From Nonomuraea africana (GTDB lineage Bacteria > Actinomycetota > Actinomycetes > Streptosporangiales > Streptosporangiaceae): a stretch of DNA of 64,000 bases. The translations under genes were made by a program, and so were the position numbers. Below the pieces are notes generated by a model, which was not told the origin of the DNA, did not search any database, and was given only the letters and a program-made list of their open reading frames with translations. Shown one piece after another: positions 50,162-59,610 of the stretch (position 1 is the first letter of the stretch; every line of letters begins with the position of its first letter). The stretch is from assembly GCF_014873535.1 (NCBI RefSeq), contig NZ_JADBEF010000001.1:5022001-5086000 (forward strand), in the 5' to 3' direction.

Positions 50162-50790
50162 GTGGAGGGCAGATTGGACGGCTACGACTACATCGTCGTA
50201 GGCGGCGGAACCGCCGGGTGCGTGCGCCTTTCCGAGAACGCTCACGCGGCCTCCGGCTCGACGGTCGACTGGCCGCGCGGGCTGGGGGCGGTGCTGGACC
50301 GGCCCAACCTCGATGTCGTGACCGGCGCGCTGGTCCACCACGTACGCGTCCGGGACGGGCGGTGCACCGGCGTCGACTACACCGTCGACGGCGTCACGCT
50401 CCGCGCGGGCTGCCCCGGAGAGGTCGTGCTCTGCGCGGGCACGGCCGGGTCGCGGCGCCCACCCGAGCGTGCCGCCCCTGCTGGACCCGGACTACCTCTC
50501 CGACGTCCGCGACCTGGACGCGATGGTCGCGGGGCTCAGGCTCGCCCGTCAGCTCGGCAACGCCGCAGGTCTGGACCCGTGGCGGGGCGAGGAGGTACTG
50601 CCGAGGCCCGGACTGAACAAGGACGGCACCATACGTGCGTACCTGCGCAGGAATCCGAACTCCTTCTACCACTACGCGGGCACCTGCCGGATCGGCACCG
50701 ACGACATGGCGGTAGTGGACCCCGACCTGCACGTACGGGGCATACGAGCCGATCAGGCGTTCGCCCGACGAAACCCGACATGCGCACACA
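50162..50790 (+). pseudogene. GMC oxidoreductase, internally deleted
   Basis: The start YDYIVVGGGTAGCVRLSENA is the FAD-binding motif of glucose-methanol-choline oxidoreductases (two residues short in GCVVAARL). Middle pieces are NLDVVTGALVHHVRVRDGRC and EVVLCAGTAGS. The end, in another frame, reads YLSDVRDLDAMVAGLRLARQ, NSFYHYAGTCRIGTDDMAVV and DPDLHVRGIR with the active-site His region. Over half the gene is deleted, so it is dead. Confidence 0.8.
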
Positions 50791-50959
50791 CCGATGACGG
50801 CCGCGACCGCGACCACAGGTGTCAAGAGGGGAGAATCCACAGTGATCGCGCGAGTGAGCGTGCGCGGGGAGCGAAGCCTGGCTGAGGTGCTGCAAGCCGA
50901 CCTCGCCGAGTGGACGCGACGCACAAATAGATACGTGGAGATCTGGGCGTTGCCCGAGC

Positions 50960-51274
50960 ATGCCGTGCCGCCCCCGGGCGACCACGGCGGTGTTGTCGGT
51001 CGTGAGGATGGTGCTGTCCGCTGTGGAGCGGCGCGAGCTGGCGCGTACCGTGTCGCTCGCCGTCACCGTGGCGCCCTCCGGGCTGCGCCTGACAGCGAGT
51101 TTCGACAGAGCCGACGACAAGGACGTGGACGGAACGGACGAAGGCTTCGACGTGCCTTCGATGCGCGCCGCCTTCGCCGAGGCGGGCGGCACGCTGAACG
51201 TGACGACCTGCGCCGGAGGCGCGACGGTCAATGGCACCATCCCGGCCACCAACCTGCGCCGACGGGCCCGCTGA
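50960..51274 (+). pseudogene. Sensor histidine kinase HATPase fragment (NarL-type partner)
   Basis: The reading VTVAPSGLRLTASFDRADDK, then GTDEGFDVPSMRAAFAEAGG and TLNVTTCAGGATVNGTIP, is a decayed copy of the ATP-binding end of NarX/DesK-like kinases (normally GxGLxGMRERVAxxGG). Key glycines are replaced. It has no upstream domains. Confidence 0.55.
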
Positions 51275-51452
51275 CGCTTGGGCCGAGGCACCGACCGGCG
51301 ATCGCGCCCGCGCAGGGCAGATCACCGCATTCACAAAGACGGACAGGTAATGAGCAGCGAAGTGATCTGGTCGAGCGGAAACGGGCCGCGTACGTTTTCC
51401 TCGCGACCCGGCAGTCGGCGTCGCCAGTCCACGCATGCTCTGGAGATATTCG

Positions 51453-52037
51453 ATGATGCGAAGACATACGAGGTTATTCGCAAGTCTGGCCGTCGCGGCG
51501 GCACTGCCCGCGGTCACCGCTCAACCCGCACAGGCCGTCGCCGGCCCGCGCACCGCGGCCGCCTATTCCTGGCATCAACTGCAGTCCGCGACCGGCCATT
51601 GCCTCGTCCCCCGCGGCCGAACCGTGAAGGCGTTGCCCTGCAAGCCGGGTCAGTGGCTCTGGCGGGAAGTCGTGGTCCCCGCGCGCGACACCTTCACGGC
51701 GGACTCCCACATGTTCGTGTACGGCGAGGGCAAGACCGTGGATCCCGATGGCGGCACGTGGTGCCTGGACACCAACGGGATCTCGGAAGCCTATATGAGC
51801 AAGTGCGACAGCAATAGGGCGGACGATGGGCAACTGTGGTATCCGCTGTCCGATAGGAGGGTGAACGACTACTACTACTTCACCCTGGTCTCGGAGCAGT
51901 CCATGGGCAAGTGCAAACAGCTCGTCCACGCCGGCGGAGACACCGGAGTGACCCATTGCCCGCCTGGCATGCTCGATAAATCGCCCAGCAACCAGAATTG
52001 GCGGTTCGGACAGCCGAAGGGTGAATACCACTGGTAA
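51453..52037 (+). CDS. Secreted ricin-type protein
   Basis: A 194-residue exported protein. A basic n-region and signal peptide (MMRRHTRLFASLAVAAALPA, cleavage near AQA-VA) are followed by a Cys-rich mature domain with Trp-rich repeats (GQWLWREV, DGQLWYPL, SNQNWRFG) that echo the QxW marks of beta-trefoil lectins. Cys pairs include HCLVPRG...LPCKPG, WCLDTN...SKCDSN and KCKQLV...THCPPG. It is likely a carbohydrate-binding exoprotein, similar in design to 40832-41407. TGGAG at 51441-51445 fits ATG 51453. A terminator follows. Confidence 0.7.
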   Translation: MMRRHTRLFASLAVAAALPAVTAQPAQAVAGPRTAAAYSWHQLQSATGHCLVPRGRTVKALPCKPGQWLWREVVVPARDTFTADSHMFVYGEGKTVDPDGGTWCLDTNGISEAYMSKCDSNRADDGQLWYPLSDRRVNDYYYFTLVSEQSMGKCKQLVHAGGDTGVTHCPPGMLDKSPSNQNWRFGQPKGEYHW

Positions 52038-52067
52038 ATATCATTCAATTCTTCTGAAACACGGAGC

Positions 52068-52087
52068 CCCCGGCGTGGCCGGGGTTT
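52068..52087 (+). terminator. Rho-independent terminator
   Basis: CCCCGGC-GTG-GCCGGGG (52068-52084) followed by TTT. It ends the secreted-protein transcript. Bases 52088-52268 show no gene. Confidence 0.7.
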
Positions 52088-52268
52088 CCGCTGCGTCGGC
52101 CCGGGTTTGCCTCTCCTGGCCGTATCGGAACACAGGCGCCCGGCCGTGGCGGTGACACCGGCCGCCGGGCGATCTCCCGGATGACCTCTGCGGAGGGGAA
52201 CGCGGCGCTCATCGGGCGGAGTTCGAGCATAAGGTGAAAGGCCGGCTGCCCCGGGCTGTTGGCGTCGT

Positions 52269-53147
52269 TCAGCGGGTGAGCAGGTCGCAGATGGCTCTGG
52301 CGATGTCGGCCGGGGCCTCTTCGGCCATGAAGTGGCCGCTGGTGACGGTGCTGTGGTGCAGGTCGGGGGCCCAGGCGCGCCACAGGGCGGCGGCGTCGAA
52401 GCCGAGGGCGGCGCCCCAGTCCTGCTGGAGCACGGTGACCGGCATCCGCAGCCGGTTCCCGGCGTCGCGGTCGGCCTGGTCGTGGATCACATCGATCCCG
52501 GCCGAGGCGCGGTAGTCAGCCACGATCGAGGGCACCGCGTTCCGGCAGGCGTCCAGGTAGGCGGCGCGCACGTCGGCGGGGATCGCCTGGGGGTCGTTGG
52601 TCCAGATGTCGAGGAAGTAGCCGAAGAAGGCGTCCGAGCTGGCGGCGATCATCTGCTCGGGCAGGCCAGGCGGCTGGGCCATCAGGTAGAGGTGGAAGCC
52701 GACGGCGGCGCTGGTGCCGTGCAGCACGTCCCACATCTCCAGGGTGGGCAGCACGTCGAGGCTGGCCAGGTGGGTGATCGTCTCGGGGTGGTCGAGTGCG
52801 GCGCGGAAGGCGACCAGGGCGCCCCGGTCGTGTCCGGCCAGGGCGAAGCGCTCGTGACCGAGCGCGCGGGCCAGGGCGACAATGTCGGCGGCCATGGTGC
52901 GCTTGGAGTAGACGTCGGGGCCGGTCTCGGCGGGCTTGTCGCTGGCGCCGTAACCCCGCAGGTCGGGAACGATCACGGTGTGGTCGGTCGCGAGGTCGGC
53001 GGCGACGTGCCGCCACATCAGGTGCGTCTCGGGGAAGCCGTGCAGCAGCACGATGGGGCTGCCCGAGCCGCCGATGGCCACGTTCAGGGACACGCCGTCG
53101 GCGACGTGGACGCGCTGGTAGTCGAAACCGGGAATGACAGGCGTCAT
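52269..53147 (-). CDS. Alpha/beta hydrolase, haloacetate dehalogenase-like
   Basis: A 292-residue hydrolase. The oxyanion strand is VLLHGFPETHLMWRHVAADL (residues ~33-52). The nucleophile elbow GHDRGA carries Asp107 instead of Ser, as in haloacetate and haloalkane dehalogenases and epoxide hydrolases. The charge-relay His is in VTSGHFMAEEAP. PDLRGYGASDKPAETGPDVY fits the fluoro/haloacetate dehalogenase branch. The substrate could be a haloacid or an epoxide. It stands 132 bases downstream of the STAND regulator on the same strand and may belong to the hydrolase cluster. Confidence 0.85.
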   Translation of the reverse strand: MTPVIPGFDYQRVHVADGVSLNVAIGGSGSPIVLLHGFPETHLMWRHVAADLATDHTVIVPDLRGYGASDKPAETGPDVYSKRTMAADIVALARALGHERFALAGHDRGALVAFRAALDHPETITHLASLDVLPTLEMWDVLHGTSAAVGFHLYLMAQPPGLPEQMIAASSDAFFGYFLDIWTNDPQAIPADVRAAYLDACRNAVPSIVADYRASAGIDVIHDQADRDAGNRLRMPVTVLQQDWGAALGFDAAALWRAWAPDLHHSTVTSGHFMAEEAPADIARAICDLLTR

Positions 53148-53279
53148 GATTGCGCCCTTTCAAGGAAGTGAACGGAGACCTATAACGTGCCGCGCGCGGA
53201 TGAGCATGTGATCAGCGCGCCATCGTGGCCGGGCTTTGACTACGACTGGCGGCCGAGGCAGGACCCAGAAGAAGACCAG

Positions 53280-55436
53280 TCACCTGATCTGGGCGTTCTT
53301 GGCAAGGGTGCGAGATGGGCGGTATCTGTGTGGAAGATCGCTTCGACGAGCGGGTCGGGCAGGTGTTCTTCCGTAGAGTTCGCGGTGCCACAGGCTCGCG
53401 CACACGCGTTCGATGCCACTCGTGAGATGCCGACGATAGGTGGTGAAGGGCAGGCCGAGACGTTCGGCGGCGACTTCCTGAGCGGGGGCGCCGCGTAGGA
53501 ATGTCATGGCCAGGGCGCGGTGGAGTTTATGGCTGCGTGGATCGTCGCGCAGGCTATTGATCGTCTCTTGTATCAGGTCCCGTAGAGCGGCGCCGGGATC
53601 GGATGCGGGATGTTCGGTGACGAGTCTGCTGCGGGCCAGGACATTGGTGGCCAGCGCGCTGGGCTGGAACATCTGACGCAGCGCGGTGCGAACGGCGTCG
53701 GTGAACTGTTCGTGGGACAGCACGGCGAGTTGGCATGCCGGGACGTCGGTGTGTTCCTGCCGTCCTGCCCGCAGTAGGTACTTCAGGCGTTCCAGCCACG
53801 CCTGCGCGGATACCGCACGCCAGTCATGGGCGAACAGGCCGTAGGTTTGCCCACCCAGTTGTGGCCGTTCGGTGATGTCATGCATGTCATAGTGGCGCTG
53901 GTAGCCGGCGGAGGAGTCGGGGTCCTGGATGACCACGTAGGACCAGGCCATGCGTTCGGAGCGCAGGCAGTTGCTGATGGCGCGCCATTGGATGAGGTCC
54001 ATCACCGGCGAACTGCCGCGGTAGGGAGGTAGGACCCAGCTGCGGCCGATGGCCAGGTGTTCGCCGGCGCGTAGTGGGGTGGTGGCGCGGGCGTGTGCCC
54101 AGACGGTAGCGGTGATCGGATCGGTGGCGAGTTCGTGTTCGTCGAGGTGTTCCAGGCGTAGCCAGGCGCAGAAGGCGACCGGCTGGCCGGTTTCTGTGAG
54201 CCGGTAGAGGCGGAACGCCTGGGGCTGGCGTTCGGCCCAGTAAGCGGCGCCGGCTGCGGATTCCTCGTTCTCCGCGGCGTTGGCCACCTGGATCAGCGCG
54301 TCGATGTCCTGGGGCTGGAAGAGGTCTTCTTGGACCTCTCCTTGTCCGCGCCAATGGTGGAAGTCGGAGGTCATCGCATTGTGGCGGTACAAGAAGTACA
54401 GAGATCCGACCGCGTCCGGCGCATCGCGGTCGGCCACGCTGCAGAGCCTGCCGACATGATGGGCGTGGATGCGCTGATGCATGTCGGCGTAACCTTGCGG
54501 GTCGCGCCAGCGTAGGTCGGCTTCCACCACTTCGCGGATCACATCGTGGGGGAACAAACCTTGAGTGGTGGATTCGACGAACGGCAGCCGGCGCAGCCAG
54601 GCGAACAGTTGCGTTACATCACCTGGCGATGCTTGTCTTGATGTGGCTTCGTCCTGCATGACCTCGCGTAGCAGGGTCTCGGTGGTCATGTAGGTGTGGG
54701 CGCACACTTCCAGCGCATACCGGTGTTCGGGGGATGGGATTTCGCCGATCAGTTGGTCCAGCAACGTAGCCACCACGTTCTGATCCGGGCTCCACCGGCT
54801 GCTGGCCTGCCGGTCCTTGACCGCCACCGCGGCGCCGATCGCCAGGGCCAATGGATGCCCGCCGGCGAAGGCCAGCAGCGGCTCCTGCAGATCGGCCGTC
54901 ACCCCGCGGGCGGCCACCAACGCCCTGGCCTCCGCGGGCGCCAGGTCTCGCAGCGACATCATCTCCAGAGCGTGTGCCCAGCCTGGGTCGGCACGCCAGG
55001 CAATGGCGGGCGGGGTGCGGCCGGCCACCACGACCAGCGCTTCTTCGGGCATCCTGGGCAAGAACCGTTCGTGTAGCCACCCCTCCAGGCCTTGAATCTG
55101 TTCGAAGGCGTCGATCAGCAACACCGTCCGCTCGTCGCGCAGCATCGGGGCGGCCTCGGCTTCGAACACCTCAGGTGAGGCGGTGATGGTGCGTCCGTCG
55201 ATCGTGGCCACCGATCGGCCGACCGTCGCGGCTTCCTGGGCGAAGCGTCGCAGCAACGCCGATTTGCCGATCCCGCCGGGCCCGTGCACGAACATCACGC
55301 TGCAATCGCCGCCGAACAGGGCCGAGCCGAAAACCGCCAGTTCCTCCTCCCGCCCGACGAACGCTGCTTCACGTGCACTCTGCAGACGCCGCCCCAGCAG
55401 GCCGAACCGCTTTTCCGCCCGCTCATCCGCCGCCAT
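53280..55436 (-). CDS. STAND-type ATPase with GNAT-like and helix-turn-helix domains
   Basis: A 718-residue multidomain protein. Residues ~25-200 form a STAND/NB-ARC-like ATPase: Walker A GPGGIGKS (52-59), Walker B TVLLIDAFEQ (~104-113) and the ELP-like FAGGHPLALAIGA. Residues ~405-545 look like a GNAT fold (QAFRLYRLTETGQPVAFCAW, GRSWVLPPYRGSSPVMDLIQ, AGYQRHYDMHDI). Residues ~635-690 carry a helix-turn-helix (APAQEVAAERLGLPFTTYRR). It reads like a ligand-triggered transcription factor with an acetyltransferase-type sensor. ATG 55436 was taken; TTG 55439 precedes it. The GNAT reading is by pattern. Confidence 0.7.
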   Translation of the reverse strand: MAADERAEKRFGLLGRRLQSAREAAFVGREEELAVFGSALFGGDCSVMFVHGPGGIGKSALLRRFAQEAATVGRSVATIDGRTITASPEVFEAEAAPMLRDERTVLLIDAFEQIQGLEGWLHERFLPRMPEEALVVVAGRTPPAIAWRADPGWAHALEMMSLRDLAPAEARALVAARGVTADLQEPLLAFAGGHPLALAIGAAVAVKDRQASSRWSPDQNVVATLLDQLIGEIPSPEHRYALEVCAHTYMTTETLLREVMQDEATSRQASPGDVTQLFAWLRRLPFVESTTQGLFPHDVIREVVEADLRWRDPQGYADMHQRIHAHHVGRLCSVADRDAPDAVGSLYFLYRHNAMTSDFHHWRGQGEVQEDLFQPQDIDALIQVANAAENEESAAGAAYWAERQPQAFRLYRLTETGQPVAFCAWLRLEHLDEHELATDPITATVWAHARATTPLRAGEHLAIGRSWVLPPYRGSSPVMDLIQWRAISNCLRSERMAWSYVVIQDPDSSAGYQRHYDMHDITERPQLGGQTYGLFAHDWRAVSAQAWLERLKYLLRAGRQEHTDVPACQLAVLSHEQFTDAVRTALRQMFQPSALATNVLARSRLVTEHPASDPGAALRDLIQETINSLRDDPRSHKLHRALAMTFLRGAPAQEVAAERLGLPFTTYRRHLTSGIERVCASLWHRELYGRTPARPARRSDLPHRYRPSRTLAKNAQIR

Positions 55437-55537
55437 CAAGATCTCTCTTTGTGTCCAACTTGGGAAAGTCCGTCATGCATGGCCCATCACCGCTTCCGGA
55501 CCGTGGCGCTCGGCTTGTGCAGTGCGCCCGTGGTCTC

Positions 55538-56365
55538 TCAGCGGGCGGCGCGGCGGATGAGGTCGGTGACCGCCGCGGGTTCGGAGACCGAGATCGCGTG
55601 TGAGGCGCCCTTGACGCTGACGGTGCGGGCGTCGGCGCGCTCGGCCATCCACTGCTGGGCCTTGGGCGGGATGTTGTAGTCCTGGCCGGCGATCAGGGCG
55701 TAGGAGCGGATGTCCTTCCAGGCGGCCTTGGTGGCCTTCTCCTCCAGTGCCAGGGTGGAGACCGGCCGCTGGGTGGCGGCCATGATCGCGGCGGTGGTGG
55801 CGGGCACGTCGGCGGCGAACTGCTTGCGGAACCTGTCCTGCTTGATGGTCAGTTCGGTGCCGGTGCCGCCGCCGGGCAGGGGGTAGGAGGCCTTGCTCAG
55901 GGTTTCGCCCAGGGTGCTGCCGGGGAACTTGCCGGCCAGCTCACCGGCGCTTTCGCCGGCGTCGGGGATGAACGCGGCGATGTAGACCAGGGCCTTGACG
56001 TCGGGGTCGCCGGCGGCTGCCTGGCTGATGACCGAGCCGCCGTAGGAGTGGCCGACCAGGACCACGGGTCCTTGCACGGTGTCCAGGACGCTGCGCAGGT
56101 AGGCGGCGTCGCTGCTCAGTCCGCGCAGGGGGTTGGCCGTGGCGAGGACGGGGTAGCCGTCGCGCTGCAGGCGCCGGATGACGTCGGACCAGCTGGAGGC
56201 GTCGGCGAAGGCGCCGTGGACAAGGACGATGGTCGGCTTGGCCTTCTGCGAGTTCGCGGCGCTACTGGTCGCGGTGGCGGCCAGCAGCGAGCCGACCACG
56301 ACCGGAGCGATGGCCATGGTGGCGAGGGTACGAACGACCAAGCGGGTGCGAGAAGAACGGGACAT
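55538..56365 (-). CDS. Secreted alpha/beta hydrolase (EstC/salicylate-esterase-like)
   Basis: A 275-residue exported esterase. A twin-arginine-free signal peptide (residues ~8-36, VVRTLATMAIAPVVVGSLLA) precedes IVLVHGAFADASSWSDVIRR, the elbow VGHSYGG (Ser107) and the final GASHAISVSEP with the catalytic His. The family includes plant SABP2/MES-like and bacterial EstC enzymes acting on small carboxylic esters. ATG 56365 follows AAGGAAAT. It is the exported paralogue of the gene at 56629-57339, about 50% alike by eye, and probably arose by duplication. Confidence 0.85.
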   Translation of the reverse strand: MSRSSRTRLVVRTLATMAIAPVVVGSLLAATATSSAANSQKAKPTIVLVHGAFADASSWSDVIRRLQRDGYPVLATANPLRGLSSDAAYLRSVLDTVQGPVVLVGHSYGGSVISQAAAGDPDVKALVYIAAFIPDAGESAGELAGKFPGSTLGETLSKASYPLPGGGTGTELTIKQDRFRKQFAADVPATTAAIMAATQRPVSTLALEEKATKAAWKDIRSYALIAGQDYNIPPKAQQWMAERADARTVSVKGASHAISVSEPAAVTDLIRRAAR

Positions 56366-56628
56366 AGCGATTTCCTTAAAGGTTGTTGCTGGCAGATGGC
56401 GGTCCTGCGGGGGATACGTACTTCCCGCCATGGCCACCGAGAGCGGGTTGACCGGACATACCCCCCCGCCACGGAGGCGGGGCGACGCCCGCGCATCGGC
56501 GACGAGCGCCGTGAGGGCTTGGATGACGGCTCGGCGGATCGCCCGTCTGAGGGCGACCCGCCGAGCCGGCCGATGTTACCGACTCTCCCGGTGGCTGATG
56601 TGCTGGTCGGCTTTCGGCGTGAGGGCCG

Positions 56629-57339
56629 TCATGCCACGGCTTTGACGGCCTTGAGGATGACATCGGCGACGGCGATGGGCTGGGAGGCGGGCAACGCGTG
56701 CGAGGCGCCGGCGATCTCCACCTGCTCGCGGGCACCGGCCCGTTCCGCCATGAACCGGTGGGCGGCAAGCGGGATGTTGAAGTCCAGTTCGGGATAGACG
56801 AACCAGGACGGCAGGTGCCGCCAGGCCGGCGGACCGGACTTGTCCTGCAGCGCCCGATCGTTCAACGGCCGCTGGGTGACGGCGTCCAGGGCGGCGCGCT
56901 CCGGCGGCAGGTCGGCGGCGAACTGCTGGTGGTAGCGCTCCTGGCGGATGTACAGATCGGTGCTGCCATCGGGCAGCGCGACCGCGTTCAGGGTCTCGCC
57001 GAGTGTGCTGCCGGGAAAGCGGCCGCTCAGCTCGGCGATGCTCTCGCCCTCCTCGGGCGCGAACGCGGCCACGAACACCAGCGCCTTGACCCGGTCGTCG
57101 CCGCGGACGGCGCCCGAGATGACCTGGCCGCCGTAGGAATGGCCGACCAGGACGACCGGGCCGTCGAGGGAGGACACCAGGCCGGCTACGACGTCGGCGT
57201 CACCCGACAGGCTACGCAGCGGGTTGGCGATGGCGATCACGCGCAGGTCATGCTCACGCAGCCTGGTGATGACGCCGTTCCAGCTGGCCGACTCGGCGAA
57301 CGCCCCATGGACGAGAACGACGGTGGGCGAAGTGGTCAT
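56629..57339 (-). CDS. Alpha/beta hydrolase (cytoplasmic EstC-like paralogue)
   Basis: A 236-residue hydrolase with VVLVHGAFAESASWNGVITR, the elbow VGHSYGG (Ser68), FPGSTLGETLNAVALPDGST and GASHALPASQP with the catalytic His. It lacks a signal peptide but otherwise aligns throughout with the upstream paralogue, including the PxTAALDAVTQRP-like segment. It lies 8 bases from the HSL-type gene at 57348, in the same direction, so the two are an operon. The substrate is unknown. Confidence 0.87.
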   Translation of the reverse strand: MTTSPTVVLVHGAFAESASWNGVITRLREHDLRVIAIANPLRSLSGDADVVAGLVSSLDGPVVLVGHSYGGQVISGAVRGDDRVKALVFVAAFAPEEGESIAELSGRFPGSTLGETLNAVALPDGSTDLYIRQERYHQQFAADLPPERAALDAVTQRPLNDRALQDKSGPPAWRHLPSWFVYPELDFNIPLAAHRFMAERAGAREQVEIAGASHALPASQPIAVADVILKAVKAVA

Positions 57340-57347
57340 GATTACTC

Positions 57348-58295
57348 CTAGCGGGTCTTCAGCGCGGTGGACAGAAAGTCGATGGCCTGGCGGATGGCCC
57401 TTTCGGCGGCATGAGTGCCGCGCAGGGCGTTGAGCATCACGAAGTCGTGGATGACGCCCTGGTAGCGCACAGCGGTGACCGCGACCCCGGCCGCGCGCAG
57501 CTTGTTCGCGTACTCCTCGCCCTCGTCGCGCAACACATCGGCCTCAGCGGTGATGACGAGTGCCGGCGGCAGCCCGGCCAGCTCCTCCAGGCTCGCTCGC
57601 AGCGGCGAGGCGGTGATCTGCGCACGCTCGGCGGGATCGGTGGTGTACTGGTCCCAGAACCACTGCATGCCGTCGCGGCGCAGGAAGTACCCCTCGGCGA
57701 ACTCGTGGTAGGAGCCGGTGTCGAAGGCGGCGTCGGTGACCGGATAGAACAGCACCTGCGCCGCCAGCGGAATCCCGCCCCGCTCCTTGGCCAGCAACGT
57801 GAGCGCGATGGCCATGTTCCCGCCGACCGAGTCTCCGGCGACCGCCAGACGGGAGGCGTCCAGACCATGGGCGGAGCCGTGCTCGACCACCCAGCGGGCG
57901 GCGGTGTGGACCTGTTCGATCGCGACCGGGTAGCGGGCCTCGGGGGAAGCGCTGTAGTTGACGAACACCACCGCCGCGCCCACGCCGAGGGCCAGCTCGC
58001 GGGCCAGACGGCCGTGGGTGTGGTCGTTGCCGAACACCCAGCCCGCCCCGTGCACATAGATGATCACCGGCAGGGGGCCGCTCACCCCCGCCGGCCGGAA
58101 CACGCTCACAGTCAGCCCGTCGGCGACCGTGAGAATCTCCTTGCCGGTGCCGGGCACCTCGATCTCGGGCGTCTGAGCCTGGTCCACGGCCTTGCGGCCG
58201 TCGGCGGGATCGAGGTCGAACAGGTAGGGCGGGTTGGCGGTGGCCTCGGCGAAGGCCTGCGCGGCCTCCTCGAGAACCGGTTTGACAGTGGACAT
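57348..58295 (-). CDS. HSL-family alpha/beta hydrolase (esterase)
   Basis: A 315-residue hormone-sensitive-lipase-type esterase. It has the oxyanion motif HGAGW (82-86, variant of HGGG), the elbow GDSVGGN (Ser156), the Asp region LVITAEADVLRDEGEEYANK and His in YQGVIHDFVMLNAL. The pattern DLDPADGRKAVDQAQTPEIE at the N-terminus is typical of actinomycete HSL members. It hydrolyses short-chain esters or prodrugs. It precedes and is co-directional with the EstC-like gene and is about half-identical to the next gene upstream (58461). Confidence 0.87.
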   Translation of the reverse strand: MSTVKPVLEEAAQAFAEATANPPYLFDLDPADGRKAVDQAQTPEIEVPGTGKEILTVADGLTVSVFRPAGVSGPLPVIIYVHGAGWVFGNDHTHGRLARELALGVGAAVVFVNYSASPEARYPVAIEQVHTAARWVVEHGSAHGLDASRLAVAGDSVGGNMAIALTLLAKERGGIPLAAQVLFYPVTDAAFDTGSYHEFAEGYFLRRDGMQWFWDQYTTDPAERAQITASPLRASLEELAGLPPALVITAEADVLRDEGEEYANKLRAAGVAVTAVRYQGVIHDFVMLNALRGTHAAERAIRQAIDFLSTALKTR

Positions 58296-58460
58296 CCTGG
58301 CCTCTTTCCCTGTGCATGACGTGCCGCTGCGGCCTCACGCACCTCAGCCTGACAAACCTGCCTTTCCGGACACATCAGTAAAACGACTGGTCTGTCGCTG
58401 GCTGCATCCTGAAGCGAGGGGACCCATCTCCTCCGCGGGTGGGGAGGCGGCCTGCCGGTG

Positions 58461-59456
58461 TCAGCGCCGGTCGGCCAGGGCGTCTTTGAGGAAGCGGCCA
58501 CCCTGCCTCACCGCGGCCACCGTGGGCGGGCTGTCCCGCAGCGGGTTCAGGAATGCGAAGTCGTGCACCGTCCCCAGGTAGCGCACGCAGGTCACCGGCA
58601 CGCCCGCCCGCCGCAGCAGGCGCGCGTACTGCTCACCCTCGTCCCGGACGACGTCCGCCTCCGCCGATACGACCAGGGCGGGAGGCAACCCCGAGAGATC
58701 CGCCGTGGTGGCCCGCAGCGGCGAGGCAGTGGGTTCGGCGATCTCATCGCCGTCGTCGGTGTACTGCTGCCAGTACCACTCCAACGCCGCGCGCGTCAGA
58801 AGGTAGCCGGACGCGAACTTTTCCCGCGACACGGTGTCGCAGTACGGGTCGGTCGTCGGGTAGTACAGCAGCTGCGCGCGGATACGGGGGCCGCCACGCT
58901 GCTTGGCCATCATGGTGAGCGCCGTCGCCATGGTCGCACCGGCACAGTCGCCGGCCACCGCCAGCCTCCGGCCATCCAGCCCCAGGGCGGCGGCCTGCTC
59001 GACCAACCAGGTCAGCACCGCGTACGACTCCTCGAGGGCGACCGGGTAGCGGGCCTCGGGCGTGCGGGTGTACTCGGGCACCACGAACGCGGCGCCGCTG
59101 GCGGCCGCCAGCTCGCAGATCATGCGCGCGTGAGTCCGCGCGTCGCCGAGCATCCAGCGGCCGCCGTGCAGGTACACGACCACGGGTAGAGGACCGGCCG
59201 TCCGTGGAGGCCGGAACGTCCAGAAGCCGACGAGCCCGGAGGGGCCCACCGGCGCCACCGCGTACTCGGCGTCTACATCGAAGTCGTCGTGCGCGTGGCC
59301 CTGGATCTCCAGGAGCGCCTGCCGGCCGTCGAGCGGACCGAGCTGGTGCAGGTAGGGCGGTGCGGCCGAGGCCTCGACGAACCGCTGAACGAGGGGATCG
59401 AGGACGACGGCCAAGCGGTCGGGCTCTCCTGGGCCCGTGACGGGCTCGAAACTCAC
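58461..59456 (-). CDS. HSL-family alpha/beta hydrolase with Cys nucleophile
   Basis: A 331-residue paralogue of the preceding esterase: YLHGGRWMLGD oxyanion loop (residues ~96-105), LVVSAEADVVRDEGEQYARL and YLGTVHDFAFLNPL with the expected Asp and His. The elbow reads GDCAG, with Cys171 (codon TGT) in place of the catalytic Ser of GDSAG. It may be a thiol hydrolase, a transferase or inactive. GTG 59456 was chosen, following GGAGAGGTGAGG; the frame is open to 59504. It stands 165 bases from its paralogue. Confidence 0.82.
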   Translation of the reverse strand: MSFEPVTGPGEPDRLAVVLDPLVQRFVEASAAPPYLHQLGPLDGRQALLEIQGHAHDDFDVDAEYAVAPVGPSGLVGFWTFRPPRTAGPLPVVVYLHGGRWMLGDARTHARMICELAAASGAAFVVPEYTRTPEARYPVALEESYAVLTWLVEQAAALGLDGRRLAVAGDCAGATMATALTMMAKQRGGPRIRAQLLYYPTTDPYCDTVSREKFASGYLLTRAALEWYWQQYTDDGDEIAEPTASPLRATTADLSGLPPALVVSAEADVVRDEGEQYARLLRRAGVPVTCVRYLGTVHDFAFLNPLRDSPPTVAAVRQGGRFLKDALADRR

Positions 59457-59610
59457 GCGCCTCACCTCTCCTGTCGTCGTAGTGATCAACGAGCAGCGGC
59501 CCACGGGCCGCTGGGGCGATCGCCCTCGGCGCTGCCCTCCGTCTGCGACGACCCGGAATCTCTGCCGCCTTCGGAGATGGGCGCATCCGCCGGACGGCTC
59601 GCCGTGGCGG

